DNA of 64,000 nucleotides, from NCBI GenBank assembly GCA_958295975.1, contig OY282446.1:1651289-1715288 (forward strand), in the 5' to 3' direction. Source of the stretch: Tepidiformaceae bacterium (GTDB lineage: Bacteria; Chloroflexota; Dehalococcoidia; Tepidiformales; Tepidiformaceae). The notes under the pieces are model-generated. The model did no database searches and had not been told where the DNA came from. It saw only the letters and a list, made by a program, of their open reading frames with translations. The number at the start of each line of letters is the position of its first letter. Position 1 is the stretch's first letter. Shown one piece after another: positions 41,943 to 50,140 of the stretch. The translations under genes were made by a program, and so were the position numbers.

Positions 41943-42841
41943 GCCTGCGTCCGCTCCAGCGGCTCCGCCCCCAGCGTCTGCGGCCAGAGCGCGAACAGCT
42001 CGTCGATGTCGATGAACGGCTCGGGGAAGCGCAGCGTGCGCTCCCGCTCGGGCTCGCTGTAGAGCGTGACGGAGTGGCCGCGCGCGCCGAAGATGCGCCC
42101 GTTGGCGGCCCCGCCCTCGTCCGAGGCCAGCCACAGGGCGATGGGCGCGACGTTCCTGGGGTCGCGCGCCGTGCCTGCCGCCGATTCGCTCGGCGGGGGC
42201 CCCTCGCGGTCGAGGCCGCGCCCGCGGTCCGTCATGCGCGTGGAGGCGCCGGGCGCGATGCAGTTGCAGGTCACGCCGTAGCGCGCCAGCCCGCGCGCGT
42301 TGGCCCGCATCAGCCCCAGCTTGCCCGCGTGCGCCGCCGAATAGTTCGGCTGCCCGCTGCTGCCGCTGATGCCCGCGTCCGAGGTGAAGTAGATGAGGCG
42401 TCCGCCCTGCCGCTCCTGCCGCCAGTGGATGGCGGCGAACTTGGTCGGCGCGAAGCAGCCCTTGAGGTGGGACCGGATGGAGCCGTCCCACTCGTCCTCG
42501 GTCATGTTGAAGATCATGCGCTCGCGCAGGATGCCGTGGGCGCAGCAGAGGATGTCGAGCTTGCCCCAGCGCTCGATGGCGGTACGCACCAGCCCCTCGG
42601 CCACGTCCATCTCCGACACGTCGCCGATGGCGGCCACGGCCTCGCCGCCGTCCGCCGCGATCGCGTCCACGACGGCGTTGACGCGGCTCGGATCGAGGCC
42701 CGTGCGGCCCTCCACGTCCGCGCCCGTGTCCGCCACGATCACCTTCGCGCCGTGCTCGGCGTAGAGCCGCGCGACCCACGAGCCGATGCCGCCCGCGCCG
42801 CCGGTCACGATCGCCGTCTTGCCCTCCAGCCGCTTCTGCAT
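41933..42841 (-). CDS. SDR family oxidoreductase, tandem paralogue A
   Basis: The 302-residue SDR has the motif Thr-Gly-Gly-Ala-Gly-Gly-Ile-Gly, an unusual Cys-Cys-Ala-His-Gly in place of Asn-Asn-Ala-Gly, and Tyr-Ser-Ala-Ala in Asn-Tyr-Ser-Ala-Ala-His. Here the usual catalytic Lys four residues after Tyr is His and a Lys follows three residues later, which is atypical. The C-terminal 50 residues (Pro-Phe-Ile-Asp-Ile-Asp-Glu-Leu-Phe) are an extension over classical SDRs. The gene is a tandem duplicate of the one 11 bp upstream, with long nearly identical DNA stretches in the first 500 bp. It overlaps the SnoaL-like gene. Confidence 0.88.
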   Translation of the reverse strand: MQKRLEGKTAIVTGGAGGIGSWVARLYAEHGAKVIVADTGADVEGRTGLDPSRVNAVVDAIAADGGEAVAAIGDVSEMDVAEGLVRTAIERWGKLDILCCAHGILRERMIFNMTEDEWDGSIRSHLKGCFAPTKFAAIHWRQERQGGRLIYFTSDAGISGSSGQPNYSAAHAGKLGLMRANARGLARYGVTCNCIAPGASTRMTDRGRGLDREGPPPSESAAGTARDPRNVAPIALWLASDEGGAANGRIFGARGHSVTLYSEPERERTLRFPEPFIDIDELFALWPQTLGAEPLERTQAWT

Positions 42842-42852
42842 CGTCCCTCCGC

Positions 42853-43764
42853 CTACGGGAATGCCGGTTCGGGCGGCGTCAGCCCGCCCAGCGCCAGCGT
42901 GCGCGGCATCTGCGCGAACAGCTCGTCGATGTCCCAGCGCGGCGCCTGCGACCAGATCGTCTGGTCGCGGAACGGCTCCCGCCAGAGCGTGAACTCGTGG
43001 CCGGTCGCGCCGATCACGCGGCCCGTCACGCCCGCCCCCTCGTCCGACGCCAGGTAGACGATGGGCGGGACCACGTTGCGCGGGTCCATGGCCGTGCCCG
43101 TCGCGGAGAGGCTGGGCGCGGGCCCCTCGCGGTCCACGCCGCGCCCGCGGTCCGTCATGCGCGTGGAGGCCGCGGGCGAGATGCAGTTCGCGGTCACGCC
43201 GTAGCGCCCCAGCGCCTGCGCGCAGGAGAGCATCAGCCCGATCTTGCCCTGCTGCGCCGCCGAGTAGTTGGGCTGGCCCGCCGCCCCGCGGATGCCCGCG
43301 CCGGAGGTGAAGTAGATGAGGCGTCCGCCGTCGCGCCGCTCGCGCCAGTGGATGGCGGCGAACTTCGTCGGCGCGAAGCAGCCCTTCAGGTGCGACTTCA
43401 CGGAACCATCCCACTCGTCCTCGGTCATGTTGAAGATCATGCGCTCGCGCAGGATGCCGTGGGCGCAGACGAGGATGTCGAGCTTGCCCCAGCGCTCCAG
43501 CGCCGTGCGCACCAGCCCCTCGGCCACGTCCATCTCGGACACGTCGCCGATGGCGGCCATGGCCTCGCCGCCGTCCGCCGCGATCGCGTCCACGACGGCG
43601 TTGACGCGCGACGGGTCGAGGCCCATGCGGCCTTCCACGTCCGCGCCCGTATCGGCGACGACGACGCGTGCGCCCTGTTCGGCGAAGATGCGGCAGATCC
43701 AGGAGCCCATGCCCCCGGCGCCGCCGGTCACGATGGCCGTCTTCCCGTCGAGGCGTCGCGTCAT
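42853..43764 (-). CDS. SDR family oxidoreductase, tandem paralogue B
   Basis: The 303-residue SDR parallels the following gene. It has Gly-Gly-Ala-Gly-Gly-Met-Gly in the cofactor site, Val-Cys-Ala-His-Gly-Ile-Leu, Thr-Ser-Gly-Ala-Gly and Asn-Tyr-Ser-Ala-Ala-Gln-Gln-Gly-Lys. The Lys thus lies six residues after Tyr, as in the paralogue. The same C-terminal Asp-Ile-Asp-Glu-Leu-Phe extension is present. The start ATG 43764 follows a TTGACA-18-TACCCT promoter with a leader of only about 3 nt. It heads the unit of two SDRs, a SnoaL-like gene and a further SDR. Confidence 0.88.
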   Translation of the reverse strand: MTRRLDGKTAIVTGGAGGMGSWICRIFAEQGARVVVADTGADVEGRMGLDPSRVNAVVDAIAADGGEAMAAIGDVSEMDVAEGLVRTALERWGKLDILVCAHGILRERMIFNMTEDEWDGSVKSHLKGCFAPTKFAAIHWRERRDGGRLIYFTSGAGIRGAAGQPNYSAAQQGKIGLMLSCAQALGRYGVTANCISPAASTRMTDRGRGVDREGPAPSLSATGTAMDPRNVVPPIVYLASDEGAGVTGRVIGATGHEFTLWREPFRDQTIWSQAPRWDIDELFAQMPRTLALGGLTPPEPAFP

Positions 43765-43773
43765 GGCGCGGGC

Positions 43774-43803
43774 AGGGTAGGGCGGCGGGGCGGGGGCTGT
43801 CAA
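43774..43803 (-). promoter_or_regulatory. predicted promoter of the tandem SDR operon
   Basis: On the minus strand TTGACA (43803-43798) and TACCCT (43779-43774) are 18 bp apart. This is a perfect -35, and the -10 box ends 9 nt before the ATG at 43764, so the transcript would be almost leaderless. Confidence 0.65.
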
Positions 43804-43850
43804 CGCGCGGGGGGGAGGGCGGTTTGCCTGAACAGAACAGATAGTCTAAG

Positions 43851-43879
43851 GTGACAGCACCAAGCGGGGCGCGTAATAT
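43851..43879 (+). promoter_or_regulatory. predicted promoter of the winged-helix/Ntn-hydrolase module
   Basis: GTGACA (43851-43856) and TAATAT (43874-43879) are spaced by 17 bp, 24 nt before the ATG at 43904, which has the strong ribosome-binding site GAGGGAGGGA. It is back to back with the SDR promoter. Confidence 0.55.
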
Positions 43880-43903
43880 CCCCTCGCCAAGAGGGAGGGA
43901 TCC

Positions 43904-44332
43904 ATGCCGACGCGACAGGACTGGCTCCTTTGCTTCATCGCCGGGACCGAAGGGTACGACTCGTGGGTGGATCGCATCCGCGTGATGAAGGGGATGTTCC
44001 TCTTCCAGGAAGAAGGTGACGCCCCCACCGAGGTTGACTACTCGTTTCGCCCCTACGATTATGGCCCCTTCACCCCTGAGGTGTATCACGATCTCGAGGA
44101 CTTGGAACGGCAGGGAAGTATCGCTGCATCGCGGGACGCAAGGGAGTATCGTGCGACTGCTGAGGGGTGTGCCTACCTTGTCGCGTGCGACCTTGACTCT
44201 GGAACAGTTGAGCAGCTGCACAAATTGCGTGTCGAGGTGTGTGATCTCAGTTTTCGGCAGCTTCTCAAGAGAGTGTACGAAGCTCATCCGGAGTCTGCCC
44301 AGAGGAGCATTGCCAAGGATGTGCTCGGATGA
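43904..44332 (+). CDS. winged-helix-like protein (DUF4065/Panacea-like), partner of Ntn hydrolase
   Basis: The 142-residue protein begins with a helix and contains Arg-Val-Met-Lys-Gly-Met-Phe-Leu-Phe. It then has Tyr-Ser-Phe-Arg-Pro-Tyr-Asp-Tyr-Gly-Pro-Phe and a helix Val-Tyr-His-Asp-Leu-Glu-Asp-Leu-Glu-Arg. The Tyr-x-Tyr-Gly-Pro-Phe turn before a Leu/Glu-rich helix is like small winged-helix or DUF4065 (Panacea)-type proteins found with toxin-antitoxin and defence genes; the match is by eye. Base composition falls from about 58 percent GC at the start to near 50 percent at the end, clearly below its neighbours. Its stop overlaps the next start as ATGA, so the two are translationally coupled. 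It may sense a target or regulate its partner. Confidence 0.6.
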   Translation: MPTRQDWLLCFIAGTEGYDSWVDRIRVMKGMFLFQEEGDAPTEVDYSFRPYDYGPFTPEVYHDLEDLERQGSIAASRDAREYRATAEGCAYLVACDLDSGTVEQLHKLRVEVCDLSFRQLLKRVYEAHPESAQRSIAKDVLG

Positions 44333-45033
44333 CGCTGGTCATTGGGCTGATTGCTGATGATGGCTTGGTGATTGCTTCGGATAGCCAGATGTCGATGGGA
44401 GCTACTCAGCGTTCGGAGCAGAAAGTCTATTTGTCGAGCAACGGCAATTTTGCTTTTGGCCTCTCTGGAGATGAAGCATCTATGCAGAGTCTTAGTGATG
44501 CCCTGATTTCTGCTGAATTGAGTGGATCCCCTTCGATCGTCCGGAAAAGACTCCAGAATATTGCTATGACCTCCTTGATTCCACTGTATAACGTGGTTCG
44601 TTCTGTTCATGGTGGGCAGGTTGAAGACCTTCCTATCGCAGAAGCGATAATCGGTATGTACTGTAAAGAAGAGCCACATTTGTTCCATATTGATGGAGAA
44701 TGTCTTGTCACAGACTTGTCTGAAGGTTTTGCCTCCACTGGATGGGGTAAACCTTTCGCTGATCATGCTGAGGCAACCTTTCACGAGCTCCGTGAAGACC
44801 TTACGTGTTATCAATGTGAAATGCTGTGCTACCGAGTCATTAGGGATGCGATCCATGTTAGTGGGCCACGGTGGATGCTTGGGGGACCGGTTCAGATTGC
44901 AAGGGTCCAATTGTTTGAGGGACAGCCACGGGCAATTCGACGAGATGACGATGATCAGGAACTACGGGATGCAGTCGATAGCTGGGTGCGTTTGGAGGCT
45001 GAGCGCTTTCGTGAGCATCAGCCGGGCGGCTAG
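44329..45033 (+). CDS. proteasome beta-subunit-like Ntn hydrolase
   Basis: After removal of Met1 the N-terminus of this 234-residue protein would be Thr, followed by Leu-Val-Ile-Gly-Leu-Ile. With Thr as residue 1, Asp falls at 17 (Ala-Ser-Asp-Ser-Gln) and a Lys at 31 can match Lys33 of proteasome subunits. Phe-Gly-Leu-Ser-Gly-Asp and Ser-Thr-Gly-Trp-Gly-Lys-Pro-Phe-Ala match the Gly47 and Gly-Ser-Gly regions. It is thus a self-contained peptidase-like subunit without a propeptide. Standard HslV or 20S operons look different and no ATPase is adjacent. It is AT-rich compared with the surroundings (about 50 percent GC) and forms an ATGA-coupled pair with the upstream winged-helix-like gene. A function in proteolytic defence or toxin-antitoxin control is inference. 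Confidence 0.75.
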   Translation: MTLVIGLIADDGLVIASDSQMSMGATQRSEQKVYLSSNGNFAFGLSGDEASMQSLSDALISAELSGSPSIVRKRLQNIAMTSLIPLYNVVRSVHGGQVEDLPIAEAIIGMYCKEEPHLFHIDGECLVTDLSEGFASTGWGKPFADHAEATFHELREDLTCYQCEMLCYRVIRDAIHVSGPRWMLGGPVQIARVQLFEGQPRAIRRDDDDQELRDAVDSWVRLEAERFREHQPGG

Positions 45034-45038
45034 CCCCC

Positions 45039-45533
45039 ATGCCCCTCCCCCGCCCGCGCTCCCGCGACCTCGCGTTCCTGGGCGTGGCCGCGATCGTGGT
45101 CGTGGGCGATGTGCTGACGAAGTGGGCGATACGCGACGGGCTCGCGCGCGGCGACGCCTGGCCCGACCCCGACTGGAACGTGCGTATCGTCCACTTCACC
45201 AACAGCGGCGCCGCCTTCGGCATCCTCGAGGGGGCGGGCGCGCTGCTCGTCGTCACCAGCGTCGTCGGCGCGGCCCTCATCCTCGCCTTCCTCTTCAACC
45301 CGGGCATGGCCGGTACGCTCGTGCGCGTGGCCCTCTCGCTCATGCTGGGCGGGGCCGTCGGCAACCTCATCGACCGCGTGGGCGACGGCGAGGTGGTCGA
45401 TTTCATCAAGTTCCCGGAATGGCCCGCCTTCAACGTGGCCGATTCCGCCATTACCATCGGCGTGGTGATCCTCGCATGGGCGCTCCTGAGACAGACGCAC
45501 TCCGGCCCGGCGAACGGCGGAGCCTCCTCGTAA
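45039..45533 (+). CDS. lspA: signal peptidase II (lipoprotein signal peptidase)
   Basis: The 164-residue membrane protein has four hydrophobic helices and the two catalytic Asp motifs of LspA. These are Gly-Asn-Leu-Ile-Asp-Arg (near residue 109) and Phe-Asn-Val-Ala-Asp-Ser (near residue 132). Asp-Val-Leu-Thr-Lys-Trp in the first helix and Asn-Ser-Gly-Ala-Ala-Phe-Gly in the second are also typical. It removes signal peptides from lipidated prolipoproteins such as the family 5 binding protein in this window. Its stop lies 58 bp inside the start of the pseudouridine synthase gene, the common lspA-rluD order. High GC resumes right at its start. Confidence 0.95.
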   Translation: MPLPRPRSRDLAFLGVAAIVVVGDVLTKWAIRDGLARGDAWPDPDWNVRIVHFTNSGAAFGILEGAGALLVVTSVVGAALILAFLFNPGMAGTLVRVALSLMLGGAVGNLIDRVGDGEVVDFIKFPEWPAFNVADSAITIGVVILAWALLRQTHSGPANGGASS

Positions 45534-46456
45534 GGGAGGGGGGCAGGCTGGACGCGGTGCTGGCCGCCGCCTTCCCCGACCTCAGCCGCGCGCGCCTGCA
45601 GCGGCTCATCGCGGGCGGCGGCGTGCTCGTGGACGGCGGTCCGGCGCGCAAGTCCATGCGCGTCGAGCGCGGCGCGACCGTCGCCGTGACGCTGCCGGAG
45701 CTGCCCGCCGCCGTGGCCGTGCCGGACGGCCCGTCGCCGCCGGTGCTGTACGAGGACGCCGACCTGCTCGCCATCGACAAGCCCGCGGGCCTGCTCGCGC
45801 ACGAGGCCCCCGGCGAGCCGGACGCGCCCAGCGTGGCCAGCTGGTTCGCCGCGCGCCATCCCGACGCGGCCGCCGCCTTCGGAGTCGAGCGCCCGGGCAT
45901 CGTCCACCGCCTCGACAAGTGGACGAGCGGCGCGCTGCTGCTGGCGAAGCGCCCCGCCGCCCATGCCGCGCTCAGCCACGCCTTCCAGGCCCGCGCCGTG
46001 CGGAAGGAGTACGTCGCGCTCTGTGACGGCGCGCCCCGCCGCGAACGCGCGCTCATCGACGCGGACATCGGGCGCAGCCGCGCCGACCGCCGCCGCATGG
46101 CCGTCACCGGCGCGGGGCGCGAGGCGCGCACGGAGTACGAAACGCTGGCTGCCGCGAACGGGCGCTCGCTGCTGCTGGTGCGTCCGCTCACGGGGCGCAC
46201 GCACCAGGTTCGCGTGCACCTGGCCGCCATCGGCGCGCCCGTCAGCGGCGACGAGCGCTACGGGAACGGCCCCGGCCCGCGGCATTTCCTCCACGCCTGG
46301 CGTCTGGCCGTGCCCCACCCCGGTGGCGGCGTGCTGACGGTGGCGGCCCCGCTGCCGCCGGATATGCTGAAGGCCATCGCGGACGCGGGCTTCGCGGCGG
46401 AGGCCGCTCCCTTCGCCGTGGCCGCCGAATCCGTCCGCGCGGAGGCCGCCCCGTGA
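45476..46456 (+). CDS. RluA/RluD-family pseudouridine synthase
   Basis: The 326-residue protein has an N-terminal S4-like domain (Gly-Arg-Leu-Asp-Ala-Val-Leu then Arg-Leu-Gln-Arg-Leu-Ile). The catalytic domain has His-Arg-Leu-Asp-Lys-Trp-Thr-Ser-Gly, where Asp is the nucleophile. A late Leu-Thr-Gly-Arg-Thr-His-Gln-Val-Arg-Val-His motif completes the family. It converts uridine to pseudouridine in rRNA or tRNA. The ATG at 45476 overlaps lspA by 58 bp; the S4-like domain starts shortly after, so a much later start is unlikely. It overlaps gltX by 4 bp. Confidence 0.92.
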   Translation: MGAPETDALRPGERRSLLVREGGRLDAVLAAAFPDLSRARLQRLIAGGGVLVDGGPARKSMRVERGATVAVTLPELPAAVAVPDGPSPPVLYEDADLLAIDKPAGLLAHEAPGEPDAPSVASWFAARHPDAAAAFGVERPGIVHRLDKWTSGALLLAKRPAAHAALSHAFQARAVRKEYVALCDGAPRRERALIDADIGRSRADRRRMAVTGAGREARTEYETLAAANGRSLLLVRPLTGRTHQVRVHLAAIGAPVSGDERYGNGPGPRHFLHAWRLAVPHPGGGVLTVAAPLPPDMLKAIADAGFAAEAAPFAVAAESVRAEAAP

Positions 46457-47922
46457 CCGCTCCCGTGCGCACGCGCTTCGCCCCCAGCCCCACCGGCGAC
46501 CTGCACATCGGCGGGCTGCGCACGGCCCTCTTCCAGTGGGCCTTCGCGCGGGCGAACGGCGGCCAGCTCGTCCTGCGCATCGAGGACACCGACCGCGAGC
46601 GCTACGTCGAAGGCGCCGTCGAGGTTATCGCCGAGGGGCTGCGCTGGCTCGGCGTCGACTGGGACGAGGGCCCCGGTGCGGGCGGTCCCCACGCCCCCTA
46701 CGTGCAGTCCGAACGCCTCGACCGCTACCACGCCGTGGCCGCCGAACTGCGCGCGCGCGGACGCGCCTACCGCTGCTTCTGCTCGCCCGAACGGCTGGCG
46801 CGGCTGCGCGCGGACCAGCGCGCGGGCGGCGAGCCGGGGGGCTACGACGGGCGCTGCGCCGCCATCCCCGAGGCCGGGGCGGAGGCCCGCGCCCGCACGG
46901 AGCCGTCCGTCGTGCGCTTCCGCATGGACCGCGCCGGAACGACCACGCTCGACGACCTCGTGCGCGGGCGGGTCGCGTTCGAGAACGCCCTCCAGGACGA
47001 TTTCGTCCTGCTCAAGGCCGACGGCTTCCCCACCTACCACCTCGCCATGCTGGCGGACGACCACGAGATGGAGATCACGCACGTCATCCGCGCGGAGGAG
47101 TGGCTGGCGAGCGCGCCCCGCCACCTCCAGCTCTACGAGGCCATGGGCTGGCCCGCGCCGCGCTTCGCGCACATCCCCCTGATCGTGGACGGGGCCGGGC
47201 GCAAGCTCTCGAAGCGCGAGGGCGACGTGGGCGTCCTCTCCTTCCGCGACCGCGGCTACCTGCCGGAGGCCATGCTCAACTTCCTCGCCTTCCTCGGCTG
47301 GTCGCTCGACGACAGGACCTCGCACATCACGCGCGAGGAGTTCGCGCGCGTCTTCACGCTCGACCGCGTCGTGCCCAACCCTGCCGCCTTCGACGTCGAG
47401 CGGCTGGACGCGCTCAACGGCCACTACATCCGCGCCCTGCCCCCCGGGCGCTGGCGCGAGCTCGCGGGCGAATGGATCGAACGCGGCCTGCCCGCGGACG
47501 TTCCGCGCCCGCTCGACTCCGCCCTCCTCGACGCGCTCGCGCCCCTGCTGCAGGAGCGCGTCGCGCGCCTCGACGAGCTTCCCGGGCTCGTGCGCTTCCT
47601 CTTCGGCGAGGCGCCGGAGTACCCCGCCGCGCTGCTCGCGGAGCGCATCGGGGGCGATGCCGCGCTGGCCGCGCGCGCGCTCGACGCCGCCATCGCCGCG
47701 GTCGAGGGCGTCGCCCCCGGCGAGTGGGGCCCCGTGCCGGTCGAGGCGGCCCTGCGCTCCCTGCAGGACGCGCTCGGGCTGAAGCTGCGAAAGTTCGTCT
47801 CCGTGCTCTACGTGGCCGTCATGGGCGCGCCGCGCGGCATTCCCCTGTTCGATTCGGCGGCGCTGCTGGGGCGCGAGCGGACCCTCGCCCGCCTGCGCGC
47901 CGCCCGCGCGAAGCTGGCCTGA
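46453..47922 (+). CDS. gltX: glutamyl-tRNA synthetase
   Basis: This is a 489-residue class I aminoacyl-tRNA synthetase. The HIGH motif appears as His-Ile-Gly-Gly in Pro-Ser-Pro-Thr-Gly-Asp-Leu-His-Ile-Gly-Gly. The KMSKS motif is Lys-Leu-Ser-Lys-Arg in Gly-Arg-Lys-Leu-Ser-Lys-Arg-Glu-Gly-Asp-Val. It charges tRNA-Glu, and in organisms without GlnRS also tRNA-Gln. The GTG start at 46453 overlaps the pseudouridine synthase stop (GTGA), pointing to coupled translation. The length is standard. Confidence 0.96.
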   Translation: MTAPVRTRFAPSPTGDLHIGGLRTALFQWAFARANGGQLVLRIEDTDRERYVEGAVEVIAEGLRWLGVDWDEGPGAGGPHAPYVQSERLDRYHAVAAELRARGRAYRCFCSPERLARLRADQRAGGEPGGYDGRCAAIPEAGAEARARTEPSVVRFRMDRAGTTTLDDLVRGRVAFENALQDDFVLLKADGFPTYHLAMLADDHEMEITHVIRAEEWLASAPRHLQLYEAMGWPAPRFAHIPLIVDGAGRKLSKREGDVGVLSFRDRGYLPEAMLNFLAFLGWSLDDRTSHITREEFARVFTLDRVVPNPAAFDVERLDALNGHYIRALPPGRWRELAGEWIERGLPADVPRPLDSALLDALAPLLQERVARLDELPGLVRFLFGEAPEYPAALLAERIGGDAALAARALDAAIAAVEGVAPGEWGPVPVEAALRSLQDALGLKLRKFVSVLYVAVMGAPRGIPLFDSAALLGRERTLARLRAARAKLA

Positions 47923-47927
47923 CGCCG

Positions 47928-50024
47928 CTACGGCCCCGCCCCGGCGGGCGCGGTCACGTACGGCGCGAGCAGGGCGGCGTAGAGACGGGCCCCCTCCGGG
48001 CGCAGGTGCGTGTCGTCCGTCCAGAGCGCGTCGGGGCGCTCCAGCGCCACCGACCGCCAGTCCACCACCGCCGCCCGCGGGTGGCGTTCGGCGCCGCGCG
48101 CGATGACGGCGTTGTTCGCCTCCTCCCACTCGCGCGCCACCTTCACGGTGAGGAAGACGACGCGCCGGTCCGGCCCCGCCACCTCCACGATGCGGTCGAA
48201 CTGGTCGTCGGTGAACCTGCCGTTGTTGCCGATGTGGAGCAGCACCACGTCGCCCAGCAGGCCGCTCGCCTTCCGCTCCCGCAGCAGCGCGATCACCTCC
48301 GTCACCTGCCGCCCGACGGCGGCGTCGAGGTCGATGCCGGGCACGTCGGCGGCGAGCTGGTGGGCCGCGCCCAGCATCACGGAATCGCCCACCGCCGTGA
48401 CGCGCACCGTGGCCGCCGCGGCCCCCGCGGGAGGCGATTCCGCCTGCGCCGAAACATGCGCGCCGCCTTCGGCGGGCGGCTCCGCCACGCGCACGAGCGC
48501 GTCGACGTCCGTCGCGGACAGCGCCGCCACCGACGCGGCCCGTTCGCGCGTCGCGGGCGCGGGCGGGCGCGCCGTGGCTTCGGCCAGCGCCGCGATGGCG
48601 TCCGCCGCGCCGTCGGGCCGCGCCCGGCGGATGGGTTGCGGTGATGGCTCCGGCGGAACTTCGGCGGCTGTGGTCGCGGTCGCGGGCTCCGGGGCCAGTG
48701 TGGGGACGGGGACGGGGGCGCTCTGGAGGCGCACGCTCCCCAGCGCGAAGTAGGGCGGCTGCTCCGGGGCGCGCGCCACCGTCACCGCGAACGCCAGCGC
48801 GCCCGCTCCGGCCAGCGCCGCCGCGCCTCCGAACGCGACCGCGCCCCTGTGTTGGCGCGGCGCGTCCCGCAGCCGCTGGCGCAGCCGCCCGATCGCGCCC
48901 GTGCGGACGGGCAGCTCGACCCAGCGGTACGACGCCTCCGCCAGCGCCAGCGTGATCGCCGCCTGCAGCGCGAACAGCGCCGCCCCGTCGAGGGGCACGT
49001 CCACGCCCGGACGGGTCAGCGCCATCACCGGCCAGTGCCACAGGTAGATGCCGTAGGAGCGCAGGCCCAGCCAGGGCAGGGGCCGGACGCCCAGCAGCCG
49101 CGTGAAGGGCGAGCGCCCGTGCGTGGCGGCCACGATCAGCGCCGCCGTGGCCACGCCCGTGAGCGCGAAGCCGCCCCGGTAGAGGAACGCCGAACCGCCG
49201 TCGAGCAGCAGCACGAAGCCCGTGAGCGCGCCCAGCCCGGCCGCGCCCAGCAGCGCCAGCCCCGTCCCTTCCGCCGCCGCGCGGATGCGTCCGCGGGCGA
49301 CGGCGTGCGGTGCGCTCCACGCGAACGCCAGCGCCGCCCCGATGAGCAGCCCCGAGGCGCGCGTGTCCGTGCCGTAGTAGATGCGCGAGACGCCGCCGCC
49401 GGGCTCGTGGAGCGCCGCCATGGCCGCCGCGGAGACGGCCGCGCCCGCCAGGATGAGCGCCAGCAGCAACCGCCGCTTCCGCAGGACCGCCAGCCCGCCG
49501 ATCAGCAGCAGCGGCCAGATCAGGTAGAACTGCTCCTCCACCGCCAGCGACCAGAGGTGGCGGAGCAGCGAGGGGCGCTCCCATGAATCGAAGTAGCTTT
49601 CGCCCGTCGCGATCAGGTCCCAGTTGGTGACGTAGAAGAAGGCGGCGCCCATGTCGCGGCGCAGGCCCGCCAGCTCGCCCTCCGCGAAGAGCGCGCTCCA
49701 GGCGGCCACGCCCGCCAGCAGCAGGAAGAGCGCCGGCAGCAGCCGTCGCGCGCGGCGCAGCCAGAAGCGCCCGAGGGCGATGCGTCCGCGCGCCTCGCGC
49801 TCCGTCAGCAGCGCCCGCGTGATGATGTAGCCGCTGATGGTGAAGAAGACCTCGACGCCGAGGAACCCGCCCGTCGCGACCATCAGCGGCGAGTGGAAGA
49901 GCACGACCGCGATCACGGCCAGCGCGCGCATCCCGTCGAGGCCGGGCAGGTAGCGGCGCGTTCCGGCGGACGGCGGCCCGGGCTCCGGGGCCGTGTGCGG
50001 TGGGATGCCCCGCCCATCCCGCAT
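47928..50024 (-). CDS. OafA/YrhL-type acyltransferase with C-terminal SGNH domain
   Basis: From the ATG at 50024 the protein has 698 residues. An N-terminal acyltransferase 3 domain has about ten membrane helices, with Leu-Asp-Gly-Met-Arg-Ala-Leu-Ala and Phe-His-Ser near its start. Phe-Leu-Gly-Val-Glu-Val-Phe-Phe-Thr-Ile-Ser-Gly-Tyr follows. An Ala/Pro/Thr-rich linker of about 130 residues leads to an SGNH hydrolase-like domain with Val-Gly-Asp-Ser-Val-Met, Gly-Asn-Asn and Asp-Asp-Thr-His. Such proteins O-acetylate cell-wall or surface polysaccharides. Start choice is uncertain: the frame is open to a GTG at 50105, and a TAGAGT box lies in between. It converges on gltX, 5 bp away. Confidence 0.88.
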   Translation of the reverse strand: MRDGRGIPPHTAPEPGPPSAGTRRYLPGLDGMRALAVIAVVLFHSPLMVATGGFLGVEVFFTISGYIITRALLTEREARGRIALGRFWLRRARRLLPALFLLLAGVAAWSALFAEGELAGLRRDMGAAFFYVTNWDLIATGESYFDSWERPSLLRHLWSLAVEEQFYLIWPLLLIGGLAVLRKRRLLLALILAGAAVSAAAMAALHEPGGGVSRIYYGTDTRASGLLIGAALAFAWSAPHAVARGRIRAAAEGTGLALLGAAGLGALTGFVLLLDGGSAFLYRGGFALTGVATAALIVAATHGRSPFTRLLGVRPLPWLGLRSYGIYLWHWPVMALTRPGVDVPLDGAALFALQAAITLALAEASYRWVELPVRTGAIGRLRQRLRDAPRQHRGAVAFGGAAALAGAGALAFAVTVARAPEQPPYFALGSVRLQSAPVPVPTLAPEPATATTAAEVPPEPSPQPIRRARPDGAADAIAALAEATARPPAPATRERAASVAALSATDVDALVRVAEPPAEGGAHVSAQAESPPAGAAAATVRVTAVGDSVMLGAAHQLAADVPGIDLDAAVGRQVTEVIALLRERKASGLLGDVVLLHIGNNGRFTDDQFDRIVEVAGPDRRVVFLTVKVAREWEEANNAVIARGAERHPRAAVVDWRSVALERPDALWTDDTHLRPEGARLYAALLAPYVTAPAGAGP

Positions 50025-50128
50025 CGAAGCGGGATTCCCGCGCTGGATGGCCGAAAGGGCGGGGCTGTCCAATGCGCCCCTCACTCTACCGCGTTCCCGC
50101 CGCACGGGCTTCCCGCGGGCGCATCCGC

Positions 50129-50134
50129 TAGGCT
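50129..50134 (+). promoter_or_regulatory. TAGGCT box 6 nt before a start codon (leaderless candidate)
   Basis: TAGGCT is followed by GGCGGC and then the ATG at 50141. A -10 box in this position would start the transcript at the A of the ATG. No Shine-Dalgarno sequence fits in the gap. Confidence 0.5.
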
Positions 50135-50140
50135 GGCGGC

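Noticed and set aside
44329..45033. The Ntn hydrolase as a normal HslV or 20S proteasome subunit
   Set aside because: There is no HslU, alpha subunit, propeptide or ubiquitin-like partner nearby. It is paired with a winged-helix-like gene and has foreign base composition.
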